From Flavobacterium sp. 245 (GTDB lineage: Bacteria; Bacteroidota; Bacteroidia; Flavobacteriales; Flavobacteriaceae): a stretch of DNA of 64,000 nt. Positions 53,164 to 63,261 of the stretch are shown here, piece by piece. Each line of letters opens with the position of its first letter. Position 1 is the stretch's first letter. The notes beneath the pieces were generated by a model. That model saw only the letters and a list, made by a program, of their open reading frames with translations, made no database searches and was not told the origin of the DNA. The position numbers and the translations under genes were made by a program. Where the stretch lies: assembly GCF_004362055.1 (NCBI RefSeq), contig NZ_SNXB01000012.1, positions 1-64,000 on the forward strand, in the 5' to 3' direction.

Positions 53164-54390
53164 ATGAAAGAAATAAGAAACACAGAAAAACTAATCTTAT
53201 TTGAAGAATCTTTAAAATCCGTAAAAAAAATATATAGAGTTAATAAAGATGATGTCAATAGAGAAAAGGTTTTAATCTATACTTACATCAATGGTGGTAT
53301 TGAATATGAATTTGAAGGACTACTTATAAAAAAGGTAATAATCGAAGAATCTGCTGATCTACCTCTTTTTTTAAGCTCATTTGGTTATGGATTTTCAGAA
53401 AAAAGTTTCAATAATTTCTTTAAATTCAAATTTATTGATAAAAATATAGATACAATATCCTTAAGTGACTCAAAGCCTTCAGGAAGAGTAGACAATAAAC
53501 TTATATTTAATCATGACGATTTGGAATTTCTATTTAAATCAATAAATCAGGAGCAAAAAGCATGTAATGACACAAAAAAAATCCTCACAAAAAATTTCAT
53601 AGTTGAAATATTCCCTGCGGTAAATTTTGATCATACTGAAACTAATAATAATAAAAGTTTAATTCTTCGGAATTTAAATGATAAACTAATAGAGAAATTA
53701 ACAGCGTCAGAAATTGAGCAAATTGGAAATTTCTACGTAAAAGCAACTAGGAAATTCAAGGCTAGTCACATTGTTAAGAAGATGACAGCTGGACTAATGA
53801 AAAATGCTCAAATATTAACATTGCAAGATATTATAGTTAGGTATGAAAAATTGCTCACAGATAATCCTGCTGAAATTGAATGGCAAAGGTTTTTTGATGA
53901 ATTTATAACATTGTTCGATAGCCGATATGTTCATAAAATAGATTACAAAAACATAGCTACCGGCATTACAAAATATCCAGATTTAGTTTTAGTTGACATT
54001 TATGGATATTTAGATTTTTACGAATTAAAAAAAAGCGGAACACCACTAATTCAGTACGATAATAGTCATAAAACTTGGTTTTGGAGCAAAGAAGTTTCGA
54101 TGGTTATTGCGCAAGTATCCGATTATCTGCAAAAGGCTAAGGAAAATGCTTTAAGTTACGCCAAAGCTATTAAAGATGAAACTGAAACTGAAATCGAACA
54201 AGGCTTAAATGTAAACATTATAAATCCTAGAGCCATCATAGTGATAGGGCACACAAGCCAATTAGATACAGACAAAAAAAGAAACCAATTTAAGAATCTA
54301 AGGGAAAGTTTAAAAGATATAGAATTTGTTCTTTATGATGAACTTCTTGAAAGACTAAAAAACCTTTTGGATACTATAAAAATCGAGTAA
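53164..54390 (+). CDS. sduA: Shedu immune nuclease SduA-like (DUF4263)
   Basis: A 408-residue protein. The C-terminal half is the DUF4263/Shedu nuclease of the PD-(D/E)xK type: the E238-x-W240-Q241 element (AEIEWQRFF), then D273 (KYPDLVLVD) and E287-L-K289 (YELKK). The N-terminal 200 residues form a sensor-like region of unknown fold. Shedu is a single-gene antiphage system that cuts DNA on infection. The catalytic residues are complete. It is the first gene of a plus-strand array that continues with the MBL/RT/PolA operon, and a second, frameshifted copy starts at 63811. Confidence 0.87.
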   Translation: MKEIRNTEKLILFEESLKSVKKIYRVNKDDVNREKVLIYTYINGGIEYEFEGLLIKKVIIEESADLPLFLSSFGYGFSEKSFNNFFKFKFIDKNIDTISLSDSKPSGRVDNKLIFNHDDLEFLFKSINQEQKACNDTKKILTKNFIVEIFPAVNFDHTETNNNKSLILRNLNDKLIEKLTASEIEQIGNFYVKATRKFKASHIVKKMTAGLMKNAQILTLQDIIVRYEKLLTDNPAEIEWQRFFDEFITLFDSRYVHKIDYKNIATGITKYPDLVLVDIYGYLDFYELKKSGTPLIQYDNSHKTWFWSKEVSMVIAQVSDYLQKAKENALSYAKAIKDETETEIEQGLNVNIINPRAIIVIGHTSQLDTDKKRNQFKNLRESLKDIEFVLYDELLERLKNLLDTIKIE

Positions 54391-54552
54391 ACAAAATCAT
54401 GAACAAAGTGATTATTTTTCCTATATTTAGCAAAAGTATGCTTTAAGCCCATTTAATAAATTAATAACAAAGCATAAAAAAATCCCATCTGTTCCACCAA
54501 ACTAATTCATAATTCACAAAAATAATATGACAAATTATAGTAAAGAATAATC

Positions 54553-55560
54553 ATGGAAATAAAATTTCTTAAGGCGGGCTCAGGCGATTGCATACTATTA
54601 AAAATTGAAAATAAAAATATACTAATTGATGGTGGAAATGATAGCATATTTCTTATTGAAGAATATAACGAAATTGTACTAAGAGAGGAGCAGATTGATT
54701 TATTGATAGTAACCCATCACGATGATGATCACATTAAAGGCATACTTGACCTTTTTAAGCATATAGAAGTAAAAGGGGGCAATCCTCAAATTTTAAATAT
54801 AGTTTTTAACTCCCCCAGAAAAATAACTAACAGGTTAAAAATTGAAGAAGAAACCAATCTTTTATCTTATAAGCAATCTTATGAATTGGAAAACTTTTTA
54901 ATTAAGAATACTTCAATAAAATGGTTTACGTCAACCGATGAAAAGGTAAAAAGCATTTGCGAAAATATCAGCGAATCTTTACAGATTAAATTGTTTTCTC
55001 CTGACGAAGAAACATTATTAAAATATGCTTCAAACAAGGGAGCATATTTAAATAGTGATCATAGATGTGATTGGCAAACTTCATTTAAAATTCTTAATCA
55101 AAATCTAGATGATGTTAGTCAAGATTCTTCATTAAGTAATGAAACTAGTATTGTGGTTTTTGTTGAGTTTAATAATGTTAAAATATTATTAACTGGCGAT
55201 ATAATACCTAAATGCTTAAATACTATAATAGATATATTAAAAGAAAATGAGGATAAGTTAAAATTAGATTTTTTAAAATTACCTCATCATGCAAGTTACA
55301 GAAGTTTAAATTCAGAACTTTTACGAAAAATTAATTGTAAAAACTACATAATTTCAACTAACAGTAAAAAACATTATTTACCTAATAAAAGAGCCCTTCT
55401 AAAAATCATTAATAACAGTTCATCAAACGATCAAATCAATTTTCTATTTAATTATGGCGAAGTAATTTCTAAATTAAATATTGATAAAAAAGAATTATCT
55501 GAGTACAAAATATCATTAAATCCAAATAATAAAAACTCGGGATATGCCATTAACATCTGA
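54553..55560 (+). CDS. MBL-fold metallo-hydrolase (ComEC-like), first gene of the RT operon
   Basis: A 335-residue metallo-beta-lactamase fold protein without membrane segments. Metal ligands are D26 (LIDGG), the THHDDDH motif at residues 54-60 (H55, D57 or D59, H60), D216 (LLTGD) and H245/H246 (LPHHAS). This resembles the ComEC C-terminal hydrolase domain and MBL proteins of phage-defence loci that pair with trypsin-like proteases. It probably hydrolyses a phosphodiester or nucleotide. It overlaps the next gene by 17 bases. A weak TATATTTA box lies near 54421-54428. Confidence 0.85.
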   Translation: MEIKFLKAGSGDCILLKIENKNILIDGGNDSIFLIEEYNEIVLREEQIDLLIVTHHDDDHIKGILDLFKHIEVKGGNPQILNIVFNSPRKITNRLKIEEETNLLSYKQSYELENFLIKNTSIKWFTSTDEKVKSICENISESLQIKLFSPDEETLLKYASNKGAYLNSDHRCDWQTSFKILNQNLDDVSQDSSLSNETSIVVFVEFNNVKILLTGDIIPKCLNTIIDILKENEDKLKLDFLKLPHHASYRSLNSELLRKINCKNYIISTNSKKHYLPNKRALLKIINNSSSNDQINFLFNYGEVISKLNIDKKELSEYKISLNPNNKNSGYAINI

Positions 55561-57946
55561 AAATTTAAAAAAGTGTTCGATTAAATTGACAGCTGTTATT
55601 GCAGGTGTTCCATCTTTTGGATCCGGTGTAATTTATCAAACTCCAAGTAAATGTAATTACAACTATGTCCTTACTGCAAAACATTTACTTTCAGAAGATT
55701 CAAACACAGCATTTGAAATTAATAAAGTAAATCAAATAAAAATTGAGTGGTTTTCGGAAGATAAATTTGTAAAATTAGCTTCATTCAAAAACAACGAACT
55801 TAGGATCGATCATAATCTATTTATTTTTGAAATTGAAGATTTAGCAATAATAAAAATCAACAAGGAAGAAGGTATTTCATTCCCTTCAATTTTAGTTACT
55901 GACGAATTAGAAAATGATGAAATTAGATTTTCCAGTTGGTCAATTTTTAAAGCTAATGAAGATTCCTTACATCCTTTTAAATTTGACAGATCTGACCCCA
56001 CGGAACGACGAATAGAGCTAAAAAGTAATGTCACAAAAGAATTTTTGGATGGCTTTTCAGGAAGTGGCGTTTTTATTAATGACAAAAATATTCTTTATGG
56101 TATAATTTCAAAATATCCAAATGAAGATTTCGCCAATTCAACTATTGAATGCGCTAAGATTTCTTTTGAAAAAATAAATTTAAAATTATCTAGTTTAAAT
56201 CTCTTAACCTTGGATAACCAAGCAAATTATTTAAAAAGAGAATTAGATGGTAAAATTGTTGAAATTTACCAAGCTGAAATAAATGGTGCATATTTGGACT
56301 TAAATAAAGCTTTAGAAAGAGTGAGAACAGATATGCTTGATGAATGGTATTATGATTCTCTTCAATATATTGATTTATTAAAACCCGATTTCTTATTTGC
56401 GCAATTTAAAGAATATTTCTATTCAGATAAATACAAAGCCTGTAAAGCTGAAAAATTCTACGTCCCAAAAAATAATTTTACTTTAAGGGAAGCTTATATT
56501 TTGCCACTTACTGATAGGATAGTATATATGGCTATTGTTGGAGAATTATGTGATGTTATTGAAGAATCACTTATTCCAAATGTTTTTGCTTCTAGATTTA
56601 ACAGTATTAATGACAGTAATTTGTTAATAAATGGAGTTGAGCAATGGATAAAAATGAGATATAAAATATCTAAAGAACTTAAAATAAAAAAAGACAACAA
56701 TACTTTTAAATATAGCTGTATTTTACATGTTGATATTTTAAATTATTATGATAATATTGATAAAAAATTATTAGTTGAAAAATTAAAGAGGATAGCAATA
56801 AATGAAAATCATGTAAATACAATTAATCTTCTAAACAACTTCTTACATGATTACTCAGATAAAAGTTGTGGATTGCCTCAAAACAATGATGCATCAGCAC
56901 TCCTTGCAACATTTTATTTAAATCAAGTTGATGTTTTTATGCAAAATCATACGCAAAGTTACTATCGATTTGTGGATGATATTAAAATACTATGTATAGA
57001 TAAATATGAAGCTAGAAAATATTTAACACTCATTGAGAAGGAACTTAAAAGATGCCACCTATCGGTTAATTCTCAAAAAACAAAAATAATTGAAATACTT
57101 GATGATAATAAGACTGGGACTAATTTAGAAAATGTTTTATATAGAACTGAGTTCCATAATATTTATAATAGCGAATTAGAAAAAGTAAAAGTTCTTTCTA
57201 AATCCATTAATTATCAAAATAGAAATGAAGCATTTCATGCTGCTATCAAATTACTAGATGAAAACATTAACGTAGACGAAAACGAAAATGATGAGCAAAG
57301 TAGAAATTTATCTCTTTCATTAAGGATAATAGAAGATCTAGGTAGATCAAAAATTCATTTTTTGACTGACAAGAATGCCTTGTTTAAGTCTTTAAAGAAA
57401 GCTGTATCAAGCCTAAAAGACAAGCCTTGGATTACATATCAGTTATGCAAAATATTATCATTACTTGAAGATGAAGATTTTAGAACAAATTTTTTCGAAG
57501 AATTAAAAATACTTGTTTTGGATGTGAGGTATAATTTATATCCATACCAGCAATTTCAAATATGGCTATTATTATCAAAACAAAAAATTTACGATAGCGA
57601 ATTAATTCAATTTTCCAGCCAAAGAGTTGAAATAAATGACAAGACTCAAACAGCCACTACCGCTTCTCAAATACTATACTTAAGTACTGTAGATAAAAAT
57701 TTCAAAAGAATTCTCCTCAGAAAATTAAATGAAAATTTTACTGATGGCTATTTTCAAAATAGAGTTTCATTGATAGCATTAAGATCTTTTAATTTAATTG
57801 AGCCAAAAGAACATGCAATACATGAGAGCTTAAAAGAATCTTTTAGATTTACTTCCAAGTTTGGAAATAAAGACTTAGTCTATTATAATGATTTAGAAAT
57901 AAAAGGTAGTGAATCGGAATTAATTGAACAATTATTTTCAATATGA
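55544..57946 (+). CDS. Trypsin-like serine protease fused to a reverse transcriptase
   Basis: An 800-residue two-domain protein. Residues 1-215 form a trypsin-like protease with intact-looking triad residues H47 (TAKHLL), D99 (EDLAIIKI) and S172 (GFSGSG). Residues about 265-540 form a reverse transcriptase: LREAYILPLTDRIVYMAIVGEL, motif A HVDILNYYDNI (D397), motif B GLPQNNDASALL (443-454), motif C RFVDDIKIL (D478, D479) and motif D LSVNSQKTKI. The C-terminal 250 residues are helical, as in UG/Abi-type defence RTs. No maturase or endonuclease domain is present, so it is not a group II intron RT. The MBL and PolA genes overlap it at either end. Confidence 0.85.
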   Translation: MPLTSENLKKCSIKLTAVIAGVPSFGSGVIYQTPSKCNYNYVLTAKHLLSEDSNTAFEINKVNQIKIEWFSEDKFVKLASFKNNELRIDHNLFIFEIEDLAIIKINKEEGISFPSILVTDELENDEIRFSSWSIFKANEDSLHPFKFDRSDPTERRIELKSNVTKEFLDGFSGSGVFINDKNILYGIISKYPNEDFANSTIECAKISFEKINLKLSSLNLLTLDNQANYLKRELDGKIVEIYQAEINGAYLDLNKALERVRTDMLDEWYYDSLQYIDLLKPDFLFAQFKEYFYSDKYKACKAEKFYVPKNNFTLREAYILPLTDRIVYMAIVGELCDVIEESLIPNVFASRFNSINDSNLLINGVEQWIKMRYKISKELKIKKDNNTFKYSCILHVDILNYYDNIDKKLLVEKLKRIAINENHVNTINLLNNFLHDYSDKSCGLPQNNDASALLATFYLNQVDVFMQNHTQSYYRFVDDIKILCIDKYEARKYLTLIEKELKRCHLSVNSQKTKIIEILDDNKTGTNLENVLYRTEFHNIYNSELEKVKVLSKSINYQNRNEAFHAAIKLLDENINVDENENDEQSRNLSLSLRIIEDLGRSKIHFLTDKNALFKSLKKAVSSLKDKPWITYQLCKILSLLEDEDFRTNFFEELKILVLDVRYNLYPYQQFQIWLLLSKQKIYDSELIQFSSQRVEINDKTQTATTASQILYLSTVDKNFKRILLRKLNENFTDGYFQNRVSLIALRSFNLIEPKEHAIHESLKESFRFTSKFGNKDLVYYNDLEIKGSESELIEQLFSI

Positions 57947-59421
57947 ACAAATATATAATTTGCTTTTCAGGTAATAGCTGGTTTTCTTTAGACGTTGATA
58001 GTAATGAATTTTCAGAAGAAATTAAATATAGTTATAGAAATACATATATTACTTTTCAAACATCAGATTTTATCAGGTATTTAAAATCTGAAAATAAAAA
58101 ACATGTCCCGAGTATAATTAACTTAGAATCCTTTGATAAGCAATTTTCTCAATCTGGAAAAGATATTTTAGATCATACTAAATGGCATATATTAAAGTCA
58201 TTAAGACGCGAAAATATAATATCACAAGATTACAAAATTGATCATGTAAAACACTTTCTTATATTGATTAAGGACTTTTACGAAAAGCTTTTTTCTAATT
58301 CAGATGAGATAGATCGATTCGATAAAATTGAAATATCTATAAATAAAATTATATATGAAACACAATTACTTGGTATAAAAGTCGATCAAGAAAAAGTTAA
58401 GATCAGATGTAAGGAATTACATTTTTACTTATACGAATTAAAAAACACACTTCAGTTTGATTATAATATTTTTCAACCTGAATATCCTGAATCTCAATTA
58501 AAATATCTGAAGAGTAAAAATTATAGAATTTTAAAATCATCAAGAAAAACTATAAGCTTATTAAGAAATAGAGATGTAATATGTAATTTATTTCACGAAA
58601 TTAATAAAACTAGTCAAGATCTAAAAAGTCTAATATTTATAAATGCTAGATATGGAGGAAGTGAGTGTGTTCATCCTAATTATATTGGTTTTGGAACTAT
58701 TACATCTAGAATAACAATCAAAGAGCCAAGTCTTCAAAATTTAAAAAAAACAAATCGAGACATTATAATACCAGCAACTGGAAAAAAATTGCTTTATATT
58801 GATTATTCACAATATGAAGCAGGTATCCTCGCACATTTTTCAAATGACGAAAAGCTTTTAACCTTATATAACGAAAGCGATATATATAATGATATTGCCC
58901 ACAATATAATTGCAGAAGAAAACATTGACAGAAGAAAGGAAGCCAAAATTTTATTTTATAGATATTTATATGGTGACGATTTTTCAAGCAATGTGAAAAA
59001 CAAAAAAAATATTGATAAATATTTTGAAGCATTTACAGGGTTGTCAGAATTTAAAAATCAGCTTATTAAAAAATGTAATGTAAGTGGCATAGCAGAAACA
59101 CCATATGGAAATTATAGAAAGTTAAACTTTGATACAGAAAATGTCTGGATCTTAAGCCACTATATTCAATCAATAGCCTCATACATTTTTAAAAAAGCAC
59201 TTATAGAGGTATCTGATAGAATCAAACAAGCAAGACTTCTCGTACCACTTCATGATGGAGCTTTATATGAGGTTGATGAATATTACTACGATAATATTGA
59301 AAAAGAAGTTAAAAATATTTTTATAACTGTTTTGAAAACCGAATGTCCAAGGCTTAAAAATGCAAATGCAGAAATTAAAGATTTTTATTCTCAAATAATA
59401 GATGAAGATGATTTGATTTGA
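57943..59421 (+). CDS. Family A DNA polymerase (PolA palm and fingers), partner of the RT
   Basis: A 492-residue protein. The C-terminal part (about 130-485) is a family A polymerase: GTITSRITIKEPSLQNL, motif A YIDYSQYEAGIL (D287, E292), O-helix RRKEAKILFYRYLYG (R331, K335, Y339, Y343) and motif C PLHDGALYE (H437, D438). The glutamate that normally follows HD is Gly439. Tyr339 sits where E. coli Pol I has Phe762, as in T7-type polymerases. There is no 5' nuclease and no evident 3'-5' exonuclease; residues 1-130 are unrecognised. The ATG overlaps the RT stop (ATGA). It is far shorter than housekeeping Pol I (about 930 residues), so it is a specialised enzyme. Confidence 0.83.
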   Translation: MNKYIICFSGNSWFSLDVDSNEFSEEIKYSYRNTYITFQTSDFIRYLKSENKKHVPSIINLESFDKQFSQSGKDILDHTKWHILKSLRRENIISQDYKIDHVKHFLILIKDFYEKLFSNSDEIDRFDKIEISINKIIYETQLLGIKVDQEKVKIRCKELHFYLYELKNTLQFDYNIFQPEYPESQLKYLKSKNYRILKSSRKTISLLRNRDVICNLFHEINKTSQDLKSLIFINARYGGSECVHPNYIGFGTITSRITIKEPSLQNLKKTNRDIIIPATGKKLLYIDYSQYEAGILAHFSNDEKLLTLYNESDIYNDIAHNIIAEENIDRRKEAKILFYRYLYGDDFSSNVKNKKNIDKYFEAFTGLSEFKNQLIKKCNVSGIAETPYGNYRKLNFDTENVWILSHYIQSIASYIFKKALIEVSDRIKQARLLVPLHDGALYEVDEYYYDNIEKEVKNIFITVLKTECPRLKNANAEIKDFYSQIIDEDDLI

Positions 59422-59658
59422 TTCCAAATTATTTCTTTAACAACTGCAGAAAAAAAATGCACGTTTAATGTATAAACGATCAACCACGCCAGTTTAAAAT
59501 TTTGTTTTTAAAGTTATAGGCAATAGAAAATTTCGGAGAGCTGAGGATTTTTTAATTTATTCAACTGGTTATATGACCGTTAATGTTCATCTTAAAGTTT
59601 TTAAAAATCTAAATATAAAAGTATATTTTAAATGTGAGAGACTAAAAATCATCTAATT
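59422..59658. other. Intergenic region between PolA and the KAP NTPase gene
   Basis: 237 bases without an ORF. There are short AT-rich inverted words but no clear terminator or -7 box. It may hold a weak promoter for the KAP gene or an RNA element of the RT operon; nothing supports either directly. Confidence 0.4.
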
Positions 59659-62600
59659 ATGAAAGAAAATTCCACTAAAGTAATACAATACAATTTTTTA
59701 ACAAACCAACCATTAGGCGAAGACTTATTTGAAAACAAATCGCAAGACAAAATTGCTGAAGTACTTAGTAAGAAAATAATTAATGATCCTGAATTTAAAA
59801 TTATCGGCATTGATGGAGAATGGGGTTCAGGAAAAAGTAATCTTGTAAGTTTACTAGAAAAGAAACTTAAAGGCTCTCATAATTTTTTTGTTTATGATGT
59901 GTGGGGACATCAAGAAGATGAACAAAGAAAATCTATTTTAGTTGAATTAACTGAGTTTATTAAACAAGAAGATGGCTTATTAAAGAAAGACAATAAAAAA
60001 GTTTGGGATAATAATTTAAAAATTTTACTAGCTAAATCAAAAGAAACAACTACAATTAATCAGCCTTATTTAAGTGTTGGCTTTATTTTTAGTTTGTTTT
60101 CAATAGTTTACGTGCCAACAGTAAATGTTTTTAAAGATTCTCTTAAAGATTTTTTTGAAATAGAATCGTGGTTTTGGAAATTGGTATTAGTTGCGTTTCC
60201 GATTTGTATTGTATTTGGAATCTACACTTGGAATTTAATTAAAAATTGGAAAAATAAAAATGGTTTTTGGATATCTTTTAGAAATTCGGCTGAAGAAACT
60301 TTTCAAGTATATACTAATAAACAAAAAGAAGAAACAAAAATTGAGACCATTTCGGAAGATCAGCCTTCAGTAAGAGATTTTCAGAAATGGATGGAAGATA
60401 TAAATAACGATTTAGAAAAAAAGCTAATAATAGTCTTTGATAATTTTGATAGATTACCTAAAAAACACATTCTTAATATATGGTCTTCTATTCACATATT
60501 TTTTGCCGAAAAAAAATATTCAAATATAAAAGTAATCATCCCCTTTGATCGGGAACATGTACAAAATGCTTTTAAAGATTTAAATGGAATAGATAGCAAA
60601 TTCGGAGATGACTATGTTAATAAAACATTTGATATTGTTTTTAGAATAACCTTGCCAATTATGTCAAATTGGAAAAAATTCTTTAGCGAACAATGGAGAA
60701 AAGCTTTTATAAACACTGATGAAGATGAATTAAAGCTTGTTATACAGGTTTATGAATTTCTAAATAGAAGAATTACTCCACGAGAGATTATTTCTTTTAT
60801 TAATGAGATCTTAACTATCAAATTATTAGACCCCGCTTTTAAAGAAAGGTATATTGCAATTTTTGCATTGAAAAAAGTTGAAATCTTAAAAGATCCCCTT
60901 AAAGCAATTACAAATCTAGAATATTTAAAAGGTTTAAAATCCTTTTATGAAAATGATACGGATTTTTCAAAACAAATAACAGCAATAATTTACCACATTG
61001 AAGTAGATAATGCGCTAGAACTTATTTATACTCAAGAATTAAAGGATGCTCTTAACAAAAATAATGTAGATCAGTTTAATACTATTTGCCAATCAGAATT
61101 TATCGACTCTATTTTTAACTCAGCGATTACAGAATTGGAAATTTTGGAAAATCCGATAATAACATTAGCTCAGTTGGAGGATGATTCAAAAGTTTCAACA
61201 TTGCATTTAAATCAGGCATGGCAAATATTTTATCGAAAAATTTTATCGGCGAATTCAAAAATTGAAAAGTTAAAAATTGAAGATTGGCAATTAAAATTGT
61301 TAAAAAACATTTCAGATAATAATTATTTAAGCAATCTTCTACAAGGGTATGTGAAGATACTTACAGATGAAAATATTTTAGATTATGTAGAATTAATAGA
61401 TAATATTAAAGGAGAAATAGATGAACAGCGTGTTTTAAACTTATTAATAGAAATATCTATTAATGCGGAGTCATTTGTGAAATTAGTTGAAAATAAAGGA
61501 GAGTATTATTCGCCTTATAAATTAAAAACGAATGAAAATGACTTGGAAAAATATCTTATTGAGATAGGCATTCAAAAAGTCTTTGATTTAAAGCAAACAA
61601 AAGTATTAGCGAAAGACTTTGATCTAAAAAAGTATAAAGAATGGTTAGTAAAAGAAAATATAAGCGTTTATGCTAATAGTAATGATATTCAATCAGCTAA
61701 TAATACTTTAATAAAAATTAAAGAAAACTCTAAAAATAGTGGTGATTTAAAAAACACATTAGATGATTATGGAATTTACTATTTATATATTAATAATATT
61801 TCTTCCCCATTGCCAATTATTGATGATTTAATAGCAATGAGAATTTCTATGGGTGATAAGTTTAATATCACTTATGCAAGTCACTTTCAAGATATTCTAG
61901 ATTCGGAAAATGAAAGTAAAGCTACTAAAATTGCATCATTAATTCTCTACTATATTGACTATGGCGATTTACTAGTAAAATCAAAAGATTTTAGCAGTTC
62001 ACCCTTGTTTAGACAAATGGTTCTTAAATTGTTCGTGAAATCAAATTTTACCAAGAGAGCAGATATTGCAAAATTAATTGAAAATTATAAAATAATTAAG
62101 TCAAGTCTAGAAATAGGAGATTCTTTATTATTAAATGAGTTCAATAGATGGAGTGTAGAAAAATCAAAATTAGATTTGAATATACTTGATGATGAATTTA
62201 TTACAGATTGTTTTACATATGCACATTTAAATATTTCAAAAAGCTTCATTGATAAGTTTAATTCAGATTTTAAAAACTTTGATGAAGATATTTATAAAGT
62301 TGTATTTAGTAAAGAGACAGATATACATTTTAGATATTTTGAAAAGTTAAATTTGGATTATCTGACACAGGCTTCTTTAGATGTTTTTCAGAAGCAATTT
62401 TTAGAGGTACTTAAAAAAAATACTAGCCTTGGAAAATTGTTAAATATTCTTAGTATTTATGATTCAAATAATGCAACTTTATCTATAATAAATACTCTGA
62501 TGAACATTAGAGATGAGTACCTAAATTCAAATATTTCTTTGTCTGTAAGTACTGGTAAAGATCTACTGCCATATTTTTTAAAGTATAATTTGTTGAATGA

Positions 62601-62838
62601 AAAGAAAGACATTTTTAGGTTGATAATTAAAAATGAGTTTCTATCCGATAATGAATTTGTCAAGTTTTTAAGTAATAATTCTGCTGAGATTAAGGATTTA
62701 TATCATAAGGCTACCGCATCAGAAAAAGAAGGATTTAGAAATACAATTAACGAAAAGAGAGAGGATGATGAATCAATTGAAGAATTAGCTAAGTTAATTG
62801 ACATTAGAAAGAAACCTATTGAGAAAGAAAAAAAATAG
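59659..62838 (+). CDS. KAP-family P-loop NTPase with two membrane helices
   Basis: A 1059-residue protein. The Walker A motif is GEWGSGKSN (residues 53-61) and Walker B is KLIIVFDNFDRL (255-266). Between them lie two membrane helices (about 135-157 and 171-194) as typical of KAP NTPases. A conserved NRRITPREIISFINEIL sensor region follows, then a helical C-terminal extension of about 650 residues. KAP NTPases are membrane-anchored STAND-like ATPases; bacterial members occur in phage-exclusion (Pif) and defence loci. It lies on the same strand after the PolA gene and before the second Shedu copy. Confidence 0.88.
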   Translation: MKENSTKVIQYNFLTNQPLGEDLFENKSQDKIAEVLSKKIINDPEFKIIGIDGEWGSGKSNLVSLLEKKLKGSHNFFVYDVWGHQEDEQRKSILVELTEFIKQEDGLLKKDNKKVWDNNLKILLAKSKETTTINQPYLSVGFIFSLFSIVYVPTVNVFKDSLKDFFEIESWFWKLVLVAFPICIVFGIYTWNLIKNWKNKNGFWISFRNSAEETFQVYTNKQKEETKIETISEDQPSVRDFQKWMEDINNDLEKKLIIVFDNFDRLPKKHILNIWSSIHIFFAEKKYSNIKVIIPFDREHVQNAFKDLNGIDSKFGDDYVNKTFDIVFRITLPIMSNWKKFFSEQWRKAFINTDEDELKLVIQVYEFLNRRITPREIISFINEILTIKLLDPAFKERYIAIFALKKVEILKDPLKAITNLEYLKGLKSFYENDTDFSKQITAIIYHIEVDNALELIYTQELKDALNKNNVDQFNTICQSEFIDSIFNSAITELEILENPIITLAQLEDDSKVSTLHLNQAWQIFYRKILSANSKIEKLKIEDWQLKLLKNISDNNYLSNLLQGYVKILTDENILDYVELIDNIKGEIDEQRVLNLLIEISINAESFVKLVENKGEYYSPYKLKTNENDLEKYLIEIGIQKVFDLKQTKVLAKDFDLKKYKEWLVKENISVYANSNDIQSANNTLIKIKENSKNSGDLKNTLDDYGIYYLYINNISSPLPIIDDLIAMRISMGDKFNITYASHFQDILDSENESKATKIASLILYYIDYGDLLVKSKDFSSSPLFRQMVLKLFVKSNFTKRADIAKLIENYKIIKSSLEIGDSLLLNEFNRWSVEKSKLDLNILDDEFITDCFTYAHLNISKSFIDKFNSDFKNFDEDIYKVVFSKETDIHFRYFEKLNLDYLTQASLDVFQKQFLEVLKKNTSLGKLLNILSIYDSNNATLSIINTLMNIRDEYLNSNISLSVSTGKDLLPYFLKYNLLNEKKDIFRLIIKNEFLSDNEFVKFLSNNSAEIKDLYHKATASEKEGFRNTINEKREDDESIEELAKLIDIRKKPIEKEKK

Positions 62839-63196
62839 TTTGTTCATTTTTAAAGTTAACCTTGTTTTCGAATAATGCTTATTTATCTATGTGACTTAAT
62901 TTTTTAAATCGTCCACAAAATGGTTCGAGAATTGTCCCGTTAGGGCTACTAAAATAAGTTGGTAATCAATCTGATGATTTCCTCTCAAGGTTTTATTTAA
63001 ACATGATTTAATTATTCTGTTATTTTATTAAGTAGCGGGAAAAAAGGACTCTAACCCCTATCCTGCAAATCTCATGAAATCATAAGAAATCAAACGACGA
63101 TTAAATAATTATCCCATTCAAATAAACGCCTCCTTCCAACTACCTCCCTTTTGCCGGCCAAAACAAAAATAAAAAGTCTTAAAAAAGAAATAAAAA

Positions 63197-63261
<65 letters not shown>

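Noticed and set aside
55544..57946. Retron or group II intron reverse transcriptase
   Set aside because: There is no maturase or HNH domain, and no intron-like RNA or msr/msd-like inverted repeats flank the gene. The N-terminal protease fusion and long helical C-terminus fit UG/Abi-type RTs better.
63033..63100. Right attachment site of the ICE
   Set aside because: No copy of the tRNA-Tyr 3' end is present in this stretch. Island-type genes continue after it.
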